From NCBI RefSeq assembly GCF_040545875.1, contig NZ_JBEPMR010000008.1: a DNA stretch of 64,000 nucleotides, one strand, 5' to 3'. The translations under genes were made by a program, and so were the position numbers. Below are positions 8,535-19,000 of this stretch, piece by piece (within the stretch, counting starts at the first letter, position 1; the number at the start of each line of letters is the position of its first letter). This DNA is from Faecalicatena_A orotica. GTDB lineage: Bacteria > Bacillota > Clostridia > Lachnospirales > Lachnospiraceae. Under the pieces are notes generated by a model that had not been told where the DNA came from, searched no databases, and was given only the letters and a program-made list of their open reading frames with translations.

Positions 8535-8774
8535 TTATAGATTTTTAGGTTCTTTTAAATATTCTATATATTCATTTCCCCATATCTCTAAAGCTGATAA
8601 TACATTTTTGAATTTTGCACCTATTTCACTTAAAGAATATTCTACTTTTGGAGGAATTTGCTGATATTCCGTCCGAATAATCAGCCCCTCTTCTACAGCT
8701 TCCTTGAGTGATATGTATACAGTTGATGATAACTTAATGACAGTATTTGCATTTGAACATGGTACTGCCACCAT
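8535..8774 (-). pseudogene. Truncated HxlR family regulator (remnant)
   Basis: The 79-codon frame holds a good HxlR C-terminal half: EAVEEGLIIRTEYQQIPPK, then VEYSLSEIGAKF and LEIWGNEYIEYL. Its first 30 residues do not fit the family, and the GKW helix and the recognition helix are missing. The wing closely resembles the intact HxlR protein at 7409-7744, so it may be the eroded end of a paralogue. No proper ribosome site precedes the frame. The stretch from here to 8907 holds nothing else I can support. Confidence 0.65.
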
Positions 8775-8907
8775 TTATTCCTTTAAAGATGAACCAAAAG
8801 TAATCGAATTTTAATATCTGTTTTATAGAGTGGATACTTTTTCTTGTATATGTTACATACTTATTCAGCAGGCATTAGCATCGGAATCGCATTCTTCCCT
8901 GCCATAT

Positions 8908-10584
8908 CTATTTGTTAGCATGCAATTTAAAGCGGCTCACCTTGTTTTTCAGAAGCTGAGACTGCCCGTAGAGTTCTTCAGACGCAGCGGCTGACTCCTC
9001 TGCTGTGGCAGAGTTTGTCTGCACTACGTCAGATATCTGGTCGATGCCTGCGGATACCATTTCCGTCGCGGCAGCCTGTTTTTTAGATGCCTCCGCAATT
9101 TGGTTTATTTTAGCTATCATTTCATCAGTGCCATTAACAACATTCATTAACGATGCTGCCGTCTTTTCCACTATTTTCGTTCCAAGACCAACAGCTGAGA
9201 GAGACTGCTGGATCAGCACCTCTGTACTCTTTGATGCTTCCGATGACTTACCGGCCAGATTACGCACTTCCTGGGCCACAACTGAAAAGCCCCTGCCTGA
9301 TTCCCCTGCCCGGGCCGCCTCCACGGCAGCGTTGAGTGCCAATATATTCGTCTGGAATGCAATATCATTGATCATTTTAATGATACTTCTAATCTGTGTA
9401 GCGCATCCATTGATCTCCTCCATTGCATCCTTCATTTCCTGCATCTGCTGATTACACTCAAGAAGATCTGCAGCCATCTCACCTGCAGCTTCTTTTACCG
9501 ATTGTGAGTTTTCCGCATTTTCACTCACCTGCTGTGATATTTCTGACATGGTTACTGCCAGTTCTTCTGCCGAGCCGGCCTGGGAGATTACACCTTCAGA
9601 AAGCACCTGTGCACCACTGGAAACCTGATCGGATCCGCTGGCTACCATGTCAGAGAACATATTAATCTCTGTCATAGTCTCATTCAAAGAATTGATCACA
9701 ATAAAAAGAGCCTCCTGTACAGGCAGAAAATCCCCCTGGAATGTTTCGTAACTGGGTATCTCCAGATTCCCCTCCGCCAGCTGCTGCATAGCCTTGGAAA
9801 TCTCATCCATATAATAGAAAATCTTATATGACATTTCACGCATACTGTTGGAAAGGCTTCCCAGTTCATCCTTTGAGATATATTTAATATCGACTTTCAA
9901 GTGTCCCAGTGCCATCTGCCTGGACGCTGCTTCCAACTCCTTGATCGGTCTGGTAACACTGCGGGTTATATAAATACCAAATAGAATGCTCACAAGTACA
10001 CTGGCAACCCCCAACGCCAACAACATAACAATGAATTTCGTCTGTTCAGCACGCAGGTTGACAATCAGAGCATCTGCTTTCTTATCTGCAATGTCAATGA
10101 GCTCATCCAATTCTGCCTGTGCCTTATGGATGGTGATAACATTGTTGGCTTCCATATAGGTGGCAGCCTCCTCCTTTTGATTCTCCAGGGCAAGTTCCAG
10201 GACATGCTGGCGCTGTGGTGCAAGTTCATCCAGCGCAGCCTGAAGCCGTTCGACAATTGCCGGATCTCCCAAAAAATCCTTCTGTATAATCGGAATCTGC
10301 TCTTGGATTTTACTCGCGCACACCTTGGTGTTATCCAGGGCCTGCTTTGCAATCTCCTGGTCGGTACTGGATATGGCACGAAATACAGATTTCTGCATTG
10401 CCTCAAAGTTGGAATTCACGGTATTAGCTGCGTTCAACACTTTAAATGGCCCCTTATAAAAGTTCTCTACTTTTGACCTTATCCTTACCAGGTTTCCAAT
10501 ACTCACTGCAATACAAATGACCAATAATGTCAAAACAAATGCGTAAGAGATAATAAGTTTCCTACTGACTTTCAAATTCTTCAC
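8908..10584 (-). CDS. Methyl-accepting chemotaxis protein
   Basis: A 558-residue chemoreceptor with this order: TM1 (residues 10-32), a four-helix-bundle ligand domain (33-184), TM2 (186-208), HAMP (209-262), and a long coiled-coil signalling domain. The hairpin tip shows NILALNAAVEAARAGE and then EVRNLAGKSSEASK, which bind CheA/CheW in classical systems. Its ATG overlaps the stop of the upstream GGDEF-EAL gene by 4 bp (ATGA), indicating translational coupling. It is the last gene of the c-di-GMP operon. No che or flagellar genes are in the window, so its output here is unclear; it may feed a chemosensory array elsewhere. Confidence 0.93.
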   Translation of the reverse strand: MKNLKVSRKLIISYAFVLTLLVICIAVSIGNLVRIRSKVENFYKGPFKVLNAANTVNSNFEAMQKSVFRAISSTDQEIAKQALDNTKVCASKIQEQIPIIQKDFLGDPAIVERLQAALDELAPQRQHVLELALENQKEEAATYMEANNVITIHKAQAELDELIDIADKKADALIVNLRAEQTKFIVMLLALGVASVLVSILFGIYITRSVTRPIKELEAASRQMALGHLKVDIKYISKDELGSLSNSMREMSYKIFYYMDEISKAMQQLAEGNLEIPSYETFQGDFLPVQEALFIVINSLNETMTEINMFSDMVASGSDQVSSGAQVLSEGVISQAGSAEELAVTMSEISQQVSENAENSQSVKEAAGEMAADLLECNQQMQEMKDAMEEINGCATQIRSIIKMINDIAFQTNILALNAAVEAARAGESGRGFSVVAQEVRNLAGKSSEASKSTEVLIQQSLSAVGLGTKIVEKTAASLMNVVNGTDEMIAKINQIAEASKKQAAATEMVSAGIDQISDVVQTNSATAEESAAASEELYGQSQLLKNKVSRFKLHANK

Positions 10585-12728
10585 AGATTTTTTCCTCCTG
10601 TTAGTAATCCGGTACCCTTATGCATGTGTTCCGTCCTTATTAATTCAAAGAACGCATCCGAACTCATGGGTTTGGCAAAGTAATAACCCTGTCCATAGTC
10701 ACAATGATACTGATGCAGCAGATCCAGCTGCTCTGCCGTCTCAATTCCTTCTGCCAAAGAACGTGTCATCGGAAGCTCCTTACATATCTGCATCGTATTC
10801 TTCATAATAATACGGCTTTTGACGTCACTGCTTAATTTATCCACCAGGGATTTATCAAATTTGATCTCACTGAATTCAAGTGTAGTCAGGATCGACAGAT
10901 TGGAATATTTGGCACCAAAATCATCCAGGGAAACAGAGAATCCTTCTGCAGCTATCTGTTTCATTAGCTTGAGTAACTGCTGTGGCTCCAGCTTACTGAT
11001 ATTTTCGGTCACCTCTATGGTGATATTCTGCGCAGGGACACCGTATTCCCGGCAGATTTGCCTGATCTGTGTCACAATATCAGAGGCCATCAGCGTAACA
11101 CGTGAAAAGTTTGAGGAGATATGGGTTTCAATCCCCTGGCTTTTCCATCTCTGCAGATCGGCACAAACCATCCGGAATACTAACAGATCCAAATGGCGGA
11201 TGACGCGCTCCCTCTCATAGTTGGGAATGAAATGGTCCGGCAGGATCAGCTTTCCCTGCTTATCCCTTTTCCGTACCAAAGCCTCTGCACCAATGATCCG
11301 CCCGGTTTTCAGGCAGATCTGCGGCTGGTAATAGACCTCAAAGCGGTGGTCAGATATATCCCTTAAAAGCTCCGTGGCGATACCAGTGCGTGCCGTTTTC
11401 TTTCCTTGCAGAATTGCGTGATAATACCGCTGCTTTTCTGCATACATCAGATCATCAGCCTTCAGGATCTCTTCATCGGGGGATACATTTCCTTCCCTCC
11501 AGGTATGGCCAATGGAAACATCATATTTTTTGTTCCTGCCAAAATCCCGGATCAGACTTTCTGTAAGCAGATGAAAATCCTGTTCACTGATATCAACACA
11601 GAGCACCGTAAACTCATCTCCGCCTACCCGGTATGCATCACATCCTACGTGAGACTTCAGGGTATCTGCCACCTTTTTGATCACTCTGTCCCCATACTCA
11701 TGACCGTTATTGTCATTTATCTTTTTCATCCCATTGATGTCGATATAGATAACGCCTAATGACTGCAGGGTTTGTTCAGAAAGCCTGTCCAGCATTTTAA
11801 TGTAGCTGTTCCGGTTTTGCAGGCCGGTGAGTAAATCCGTATAGCTGGACCGCTCCAGATTCTGAATCAGCCTGCGCCGCTCCATTTCCTCCAACACAAA
11901 GCTGGATACACTGCGCAGAAGCGTTAAATCCTCTGTGCTTTCCGTAGGATTGTCTACGCCAAGGAAGCCGATAATCTGACCATTTTTTCTGAGCGGAGCA
12001 ACGGCAAGACTTTCAATCCCCTGGTCCTTTAAGATGCGGTACTCTGGTGAATCCACGGTCAGATCCTTGTCCAGTGACGTGATAAAAAACTCTCCGTCAA
12101 GCTCAAATTTATCGTTCCACTCGCTAACATATTCAATGGGAATTTCCTGCAGCACATCCATTTGATAAAGAATATCGGGAGCGCACCATTCAAAGGTATT
12201 TTTGATATGATCCTTTTCGTATTCAAAAATATATGCCCGGTCCGCTATATAAAAATGGCCGATAATCTCCAGAAAATGGTTCACCGCCGTGTTCACATCC
12301 GGTTCACTGGAAAGCGTTTGAATACATTCAACCAAGGTTTCTTCCATTGTAAGCCGGTTGGAAACACGGTCAAACTTTTCTTTCTCGTCCGTGATATCAC
12401 GCGCAATCTCAAGCCGGCAGTTCTTGCCTTCAAATGTAACTAAAATATCTGTAATATCAAACCACATCTGAATCTTTTCGTTATAATGCTCCCAATGATA
12501 GGGCTGTCCTGGTATCAATTTACTGTTTGTACAGAATGGACAGACCGTATCCAGACCCTGAATCAACTCGTAACATTTTTTTCCGTATATCTCCTGCACA
12601 TCCTCAAATCCATATAGGGTCGCTGCTGCTTGAGTCATATATATTATTTCATTGGTAGCCGTATCCGTAGCATACGCTACCAAATTTTGCTGGTTGATGA
12701 TAGCTTGTTCAAAGAAAGATTCTCTCAC
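10581..12728 (-). CDS. PAS-GAF-GGDEF-EAL c-di-GMP enzyme
   Basis: A 715-residue cytosolic protein. An N-terminal PAS-like domain covers about 1-110, with CPFCTNSK, a Cys pair found in such sensors. A GAF domain (about 125-275), a GGDEF domain (285-440) and an EAL domain (450-700) follow. The GGDEF motif is intact (YRVGGDEF, about 368), so diguanylate cyclase activity is plausible. The EAL domain keeps GAEALVR, an Asn in SSNFSR, EVTE, SLDDFG, IKFDK and AEGIET. The loop after DDFG reads AKYSNL instead of the usual TGYSSL, which may alter activity. It can therefore make or break c-di-GMP. It is fourth in the operon, 78 nt after the hybrid kinase. Confidence 0.92.
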   Translation of the reverse strand: MRESFFEQAIINQQNLVAYATDTATNEIIYMTQAAATLYGFEDVQEIYGKKCYELIQGLDTVCPFCTNSKLIPGQPYHWEHYNEKIQMWFDITDILVTFEGKNCRLEIARDITDEKEKFDRVSNRLTMEETLVECIQTLSSEPDVNTAVNHFLEIIGHFYIADRAYIFEYEKDHIKNTFEWCAPDILYQMDVLQEIPIEYVSEWNDKFELDGEFFITSLDKDLTVDSPEYRILKDQGIESLAVAPLRKNGQIIGFLGVDNPTESTEDLTLLRSVSSFVLEEMERRRLIQNLERSSYTDLLTGLQNRNSYIKMLDRLSEQTLQSLGVIYIDINGMKKINDNNGHEYGDRVIKKVADTLKSHVGCDAYRVGGDEFTVLCVDISEQDFHLLTESLIRDFGRNKKYDVSIGHTWREGNVSPDEEILKADDLMYAEKQRYYHAILQGKKTARTGIATELLRDISDHRFEVYYQPQICLKTGRIIGAEALVRKRDKQGKLILPDHFIPNYERERVIRHLDLLVFRMVCADLQRWKSQGIETHISSNFSRVTLMASDIVTQIRQICREYGVPAQNITIEVTENISKLEPQQLLKLMKQIAAEGFSVSLDDFGAKYSNLSILTTLEFSEIKFDKSLVDKLSSDVKSRIIMKNTMQICKELPMTRSLAEGIETAEQLDLLHQYHCDYGQGYYFAKPMSSDAFFELIRTEHMHKGTGLLTGGKNL

Positions 12729-12806
12729 AGTATACCTCCCTAATCATCAGATCTGTAATTAATCTCTGCCTTCTTTGGCATATAACAGAATGGAAACCTC
12801 GTTTAA

Positions 12807-15800
12807 TCATTCCGCAGAAATCAAATACTTTTCGATCTCCAGGGCCAGAGTATCAAAGCTCAATGGCTTTGCCATATGGCCATTCATCCCTGCAGCCTTT
12901 GTGTTTCGGATATCCTCAACAAAAGCATCCGCTGTCATTGCAATAATCGGTACTGTCCCGGCATCCGGACGGCTCAGTGCCCGGATCGCACGGGCAGCCT
13001 CATAACCGTTCATCACCGGCATCTGAATATCCATCAATATCAGAGAATAGTAACCGGGAGCGCTGGCCTGAAAAAGCCTGACTGCTTCCTCTCCATTTAC
13101 AGCAACCTCCAGCCGGGCGCCAAAGCTTCCCAGCAGTTCTAAAGCAATTTCACGGTTCAGCTCGTTGTCTTCTACAAGCAGAAATGTATTATCCCGGAAA
13201 TCGTATACCACATTTTCATGACTTGATGCTTCTTCACCCTTCAGGTACTTCAGCATACAATTCCTGAATGTAGACTGGAAAAAGGGCTTTTCTATATATC
13301 CGTCAATCCCCGTGGTCATCTCATTTTTGATCTCGCTCCAATCATAAGCGGACACGACCAGAAGCGGCATCTCACCCACAGATTCTCTTCGAATCTGCTC
13401 TGACACATCCAGCCCATCCATCCGGAGCATTCTCCAATCCATAATGATCATCTGATATTCTTCGCCTGCCTGATGCCTGTCACGGATATGGGATAATGCC
13501 TCATTAACACTTTCCGCACAGTCTGCCCCAACTCCGAGATCACTCAGAGCCTGCTGTGCATCCATAAGGACAACCGGGTCTGCATCCACCAGCAGGAGCA
13601 TCCCGTTTATACCGGTAAAATCAACAGTCGAATGCCCGATGGGCTGCATAGGCAGTGTCACATAAAAAGTGGTGCCCTGTCCGGGCAGACTGTTCAATTG
13701 AATGTCACCGCCCAGCAGCTCAGTGAGCCGTTTCACAATGGCAAGTCCAAGGCCGCTGCCCTCGATCCGGTCTGTACGGCTGTCACGTTCCCTTGCAAAT
13801 GTCTCAAAAATATGTTCCTGAAATTCTGCATTTATGCCGGGGCCGGTGTCTGCGATAGTAAAGGAAAGTGTCGAATTTTCTGGAATCTGTTCCACTTCAA
13901 ATACGATCTGCCCATACTCCGGCGTGAATTTCGAGGCATTAGACAAAAGGTTCAGCAATATCTGACGCAGACGCAGCTCGTCACTATAATAATGTTCCTG
14001 CCGGATATTCCGCAGATGAACCTTGAAATCCTGATATTTTGTACGCACATTTGGCAGAGTGATCATAATGATCTCCCTGATCAGATCCGGCAGCGAAAAA
14101 GAGGCCGCATGAATGGAAACCTTGCCGCTTTCAATCTGTGACATATCCAGTACGTCATTGATCAGGTCCAGAAGATGATGGCTGGAGAGCCGGATCTTAT
14201 GCAGACAATCTTTTACGCGTTCTGGTTCCTGCAGGTGGGCATCCGCGATCTCCGTCATCCCGGCGATCGCATTCATAGGTGTGCGGATATCATGGCTCAT
14301 GCGGGAAAGGAAATCCGACTTCGCCGCATTTGCCAGTTTCGCAGACTCCAGTGCTGTGTTGAGCATCTCCGTGCGCTCCTCCAGCTGGTGCTGGAGCTTT
14401 CTTAGTTCCGTGATATCCGTAATGTCAATAAAGACCACCAGATAAACCGGGTCGTCGGCAATGGGATCAATACAGGTGCCGTGGAGCTGAAGCCAGCAGT
14501 CCCTGCCAAATTTGTCTTTGACACGGATGGATTCATCCAGCTCCAGCGCCTCTCTGTTCCGTAAATCCGGAAGCAGGGAATCAATAGTCTGACGGCTCTC
14601 CGGATGTAACACTTCCATAAAATCAACAGCAGACAGGTTGTCCAGATCCACATCAAAAAAATCCTTTATGCGGCTGCTGGCATCGATCATCATGAACCGG
14701 TCCGGTAAGATCCGGTATTTTACAATGAAACCGGGTACGTGTTCATAAGCAACGCTTTTATCCTGCTGTGCCTGCAGCAGTTCAGTGACGTCGATCATGG
14801 TGGTATAAGCCAGCTTTTTCCCATCCTGAAATTCATTTGTAAAGAAATCCACCATCTTTACCCATTTTGAAGATCCTCCCGGCAGCTTTAACGGCAGATA
14901 TGCTTCAAAACTATCCTCTCCCGCCGCAGACATGCTGTCAACCTTGCTGCAGATGATGTCCCAGGTCTCCTGATTATCCATGAAATATTCGTCACAATGG
15001 TCATGGAATCTGGCCTCATATTCGGATTTGGTGTACCCGATGAGCTGATAATAAAATTCATTGGCCCAGACCAGGGAGAAATGTTCATCCACCTTGTGCT
15101 TGCTGACGCTGACCTTCATTGCCTGCATCATCATTTCCAGTTCATTCTTCGTCTGTACAAGCTCTGTCACATCTGTCATAACGGTATAGGATGTACGGTA
15201 GCCGTTCACATACTGATCTGTAAAAAAACTGACCAGTTTTACCCAGTAACTGGTGCCATCCTCATATTTCATTGGAACAATCAGCTCGTATTTGTCCTCC
15301 CCCTTCTCTAAAACAGATGCGACTTTTTTGGCAAGCATGTCCCAGCCCTCAGGGTTATTGCTGTAATATTCATCCGCATGGTTGTGGAACAGGGATTCAT
15401 ATTTTGACTTGGGATAACCGATCAGTTTATAATAAAATTCATTCGCCCAGATGCAGGTAAAGTGCTCGTCCAGCAAATGGGAGCTGACACTGACATTGAG
15501 TGCACTCATAAGCATTTCCTGTTCGCGCGTCATCGTCTCATAGTTTTTCTGTGCGCGTAGCTGCTCTTTCTGCACCTGCATCATTTCCGTCACATCCACC
15601 ATTGTGGTGTAGGCAACCCGATACCCCTCTATATATTCCTCTGTAAAGACAGCCTGCAGCCTGATCCAAAATGAGGAGCCGTCCGGATGGACCATTGGCA
15701 GATAAACCGAGTACCCTTTTTTCCCGTCCGACAGGCTGGCCTCTATTTTATCTGTGAGTATTTTCCACCCTTCCGGATTATTTTCAAAATACCGGTCACA

Positions 15801-16070
15801 TTGATTTTGGAACCGTTCCTCATACTCTGCCCTGCTATAACCGATCAGCTCATAATAATAATCGTTGGCCCAAATACATGTGAGATGCTCGTCAACAAGA
15901 TGCTTACTGACACTGGCACCTAAAACTCCCATCAGCATACTGTATTCATTATTAAGCTGCTCATAACTTAGATTAATCTCCACCTGGCTCTCCTCCATCG
16001 TATTCTTTATTTTAATAACTGGATCCATACTGTTTGAAAACAGCTGAGCGGAAGTAAGCCGCTTTTCCAA
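12807..16070 (-). CDS. Hybrid histidine kinase with four PAS and two receiver domains
   Basis: A 1087-residue soluble kinase. Three closely similar PAS domains lie in tandem (about 40-165, 190-305, 310-430), each with a HLxDEHxTCIWANxxYYxLIGY-like core, and a fourth, different PAS lies at 445-555. HisKA has SHDIRTPMNAI (His about 592). The ATPase domain has LLNLLSNASKF, DTGPGI and GSGLGLAI. Two receivers follow: REC1 (825-940, IIMDWRM) and REC2 (965-1080, LILMDIQMP). No HPt or DNA-binding output is present, so the phosphate must leave to another protein or regulate internally. No membrane spans are seen. It is third in the operon. Confidence 0.93.
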   Translation of the reverse strand: MEKRLTSAQLFSNSMDPVIKIKNTMEESQVEINLSYEQLNNEYSMLMGVLGASVSKHLVDEHLTCIWANDYYYELIGYSRAEYEERFQNQCDRYFENNPEGWKILTDKIEASLSDGKKGYSVYLPMVHPDGSSFWIRLQAVFTEEYIEGYRVAYTTMVDVTEMMQVQKEQLRAQKNYETMTREQEMLMSALNVSVSSHLLDEHFTCIWANEFYYKLIGYPKSKYESLFHNHADEYYSNNPEGWDMLAKKVASVLEKGEDKYELIVPMKYEDGTSYWVKLVSFFTDQYVNGYRTSYTVMTDVTELVQTKNELEMMMQAMKVSVSKHKVDEHFSLVWANEFYYQLIGYTKSEYEARFHDHCDEYFMDNQETWDIICSKVDSMSAAGEDSFEAYLPLKLPGGSSKWVKMVDFFTNEFQDGKKLAYTTMIDVTELLQAQQDKSVAYEHVPGFIVKYRILPDRFMMIDASSRIKDFFDVDLDNLSAVDFMEVLHPESRQTIDSLLPDLRNREALELDESIRVKDKFGRDCWLQLHGTCIDPIADDPVYLVVFIDITDITELRKLQHQLEERTEMLNTALESAKLANAAKSDFLSRMSHDIRTPMNAIAGMTEIADAHLQEPERVKDCLHKIRLSSHHLLDLINDVLDMSQIESGKVSIHAASFSLPDLIREIIMITLPNVRTKYQDFKVHLRNIRQEHYYSDELRLRQILLNLLSNASKFTPEYGQIVFEVEQIPENSTLSFTIADTGPGINAEFQEHIFETFARERDSRTDRIEGSGLGLAIVKRLTELLGGDIQLNSLPGQGTTFYVTLPMQPIGHSTVDFTGINGMLLLVDADPVVLMDAQQALSDLGVGADCAESVNEALSHIRDRHQAGEEYQMIIMDWRMLRMDGLDVSEQIRRESVGEMPLLVVSAYDWSEIKNEMTTGIDGYIEKPFFQSTFRNCMLKYLKGEEASSHENVVYDFRDNTFLLVEDNELNREIALELLGSFGARLEVAVNGEEAVRLFQASAPGYYSLILMDIQMPVMNGYEAARAIRALSRPDAGTVPIIAMTADAFVEDIRNTKAAGMNGHMAKPLSFDTLALEIEKYLISAE

Positions 16071-16094
16071 CTATAGTAGTAACTCTAAACACCC

Positions 16095-19000
16095 TTAAAT
16101 TAGAACGCTTCTGTTACGGCCGTTTCTCTTAGCCTGATAGAGGGCGTCATCTGCCCGGCGGATCAGGTCATCCGGACAGAAATCATCCGGAGTTTGGAAA
16201 ACAGCGCCAATACTGACGGAGGTTGCAAAAAGATTCCCCTGATATTCGAGCTGCATATGTGATATCCGCTCCACGAGACCTTGCAGCAACTTGGAGACAC
16301 TCCCCTGCTCTGTTTCATATAGCAGAAGCAGGAATTCATCACCGCCGAACCTTCCAATCACTGCGTCTTCCGGCAACAGTTCTCCTACTCTTTTTATGAC
16401 ACGTTTCAGGGTCATATCACCTGCCTCATGCCCATAGGTATCATTGACATTCTTAAAACCATCCAAATCGAGGAGTCCCAGTACAACAGGAGGCTCCTTC
16501 ATTCCATTCTGAAGCCGATCGGAAAGGAGTTCTATAAAATATTTCCGGGTTAAGCAGCCAGTCAAAGCATCGTAACAGGCCTGCTGCCTCAGCCGTTCAA
16601 TGAGGTCCAGAGAGCGCTTCAACTCACGCAGATCACGGCTGTAGGCGATAATAATATCTTCATCATCATCTCCAATTACCGCCTTCACCAGTGTGACCTC
16701 GCATGGGATGTGCTCCCCACTCCGGTTCATATAAACCCATTCAAAAACATAGCGCCTGTTTTCCTGAATCTCGCTCATCGTTTTCTTTCTCTTTTCGGTG
16801 CTGATAGAGCCATCCGGCTGATAAAGCGGCATAAAACTGTCAAAGTCATGGAGGACTTCCTCTTTATCCCTGGCTCCCAGCATCTCTACAGCGATCTGAT
16901 TACAGTCCAAAGCTTCCTGACACATGTTCCACAGGACACAGGCGAGGGGTGAGGAATCCACCATTGCACGAACACGCCTTGCCATCAGACGCTCTGCCTT
17001 TTCAGCTCTGATCTGGTCACGAAGGTCTCTGGTATAACCAGCCACCATTACGCTGCCGTCCTCCTCCAGCCCTTCAATGCGCACCAACGTTATTTCAGCG
17101 GGGATCAGTTCTCCGTCCAGTTTTTTGTGCATCCAGTTAAACTGGATGCGTCCCATCTGCATCGCCTCCTGAATTCTCTCTTTCGACCGTTCAGAGCTCA
17201 GACTGCCATCCGGCTGCCGTTCAGGGGACAACAGATTAAAATGATCGAGGTACTCCTGTTCACTTTCCAGTTCAAAAAGTTCCACTGCTTCGCGGTTGCA
17301 CATAGTGTTGTGGAACTCTTTATCCCAGAGGTTCAGACAGAGTGGAGTCGCGTCCAGCAGCGCCTTGAGCCGCATCCTAAACTTCCATCGTTTTTCCGTT
17401 AATTCGATTTCCCCACGGAGATCCCGCGTATAACTGGCCACAACAAAGTCCCCCCTGTACGGGATCCGTACTGATACTACCTCTACCGGTATACTGCTTC
17501 CAGCTTTGTCACAATGCATCCATCTAAATTCGGAACGCCCGGTCACAAAGACCTCCGTGAGCTTTTCATGTACCATTTCAATGGAAGTGCGGCCGGCCGC
17601 CTGATATCGGGGAGAAAAACGGTAGAAATGTTCGACCACCTCCGTTTTCCCTTCTGCCCCAAACAGCTGAACTGCCTTTTCATTGCAGGCCATGATCTCA
17701 AACTGGCGATTCCAGAGCATGAGGCACAGAGGGGTCGCGTTCAGCATGGAAAACAGCAGTTCCTTGCTATTTTCCAGTTCCCTTTGTAGCTTCTCCTTAT
17801 CAATAGAACTTACCAGACTCCTGCTGTCGTAGGCAGAGGTAAGATAGTTCTGAAAAAAGGCCTCCTGTTCCACCGGCCTGGAAATATAGAAACCCTGGAC
17901 CATATCTGCATTGAGCAGGCTGATAGTCTCCCACTCTTCCTTTGTCTCAACGCCTTCCATGCAGACCGCCTTTCCCAGATTGTGGCACAGCCGGATAACG
18001 GACTCCACAAAGTCGTGGTTATACTGGCTAATATGCAGTGCCTTGACAAAATAGCGGTCAATCTTTACAACATCCATGCCGATCTCAGACAGGCGCCCGA
18101 GGGATGAATAGCCGGTGCCAAAGTCATCCATAGACAGCTCGATACGCATTTCATTTAAGCATTCCAGCGAAGCATTCACTCTGGCATCATCCGTTATGAA
18201 ATAACTCTCCGTCAATTCCAAGGCCAGATTACGCACGGGCAGACCATACTTTCGCAGCAATGCCGCCACTTTATCACAGAAACTGGAATCCCGCAGCTGT
18301 ACAAAGGACACATTGACATCCATTACAAAGTCCGGTTTTTGTTCTGTCCAGACTTTACAGACACGGATTGCCTGCTCAAGCACCCACACCCCCACAGGAA
18401 GGATCAAGCGGCTGCTCTCCAGCAGGGGAATGAACTCTGCCGGCGGTATCTCCCTGCCATCCGGCATCTGGTAACGCAAAAGTGCTTCTGCTCCCAGTAC
18501 CTCTAGAGTATCCGTTCCACAGATCGGCTGGAATACCAGCCGAAATCCCTGATATCCATTGTCTATGCTCTGCGTCAGGCAATGGGAAAGCTGCAGTTCA
18601 TTGAGCAGCCCGGCTGTGAATTCCACACACTGGTTCTTCCCATTTTCCTTTGCCTGTCTCAACGCGGCACAGGCCCCTTTCTCCATTTCTGCCCAGCTGT
18701 GCGCTTCCTCCGGATATGCGATGATCCCCCCGGACACCGTAAAATGGTAGGCACTGCCGTTTGCCCGATGCGGTTCAGAGGCATACCGCCTGATATTTTC
18801 GTAGATCTGAAGCATCTCCTCCCGCCGGACATTATTTCCAGAGAGCAGGAACTGATCCCCATCATACCGATAGAGCTTCACCTGTTCAGGGAGCATCTTT
18901 AGGATATCCTGGGCTGTTGTGCGCAGCACAAGATCCCCAAAGCTGTGGCTGTTGAGTATATTGATATTTTTAAAGCCATCGATTCCTAAAATCAGGAGCT

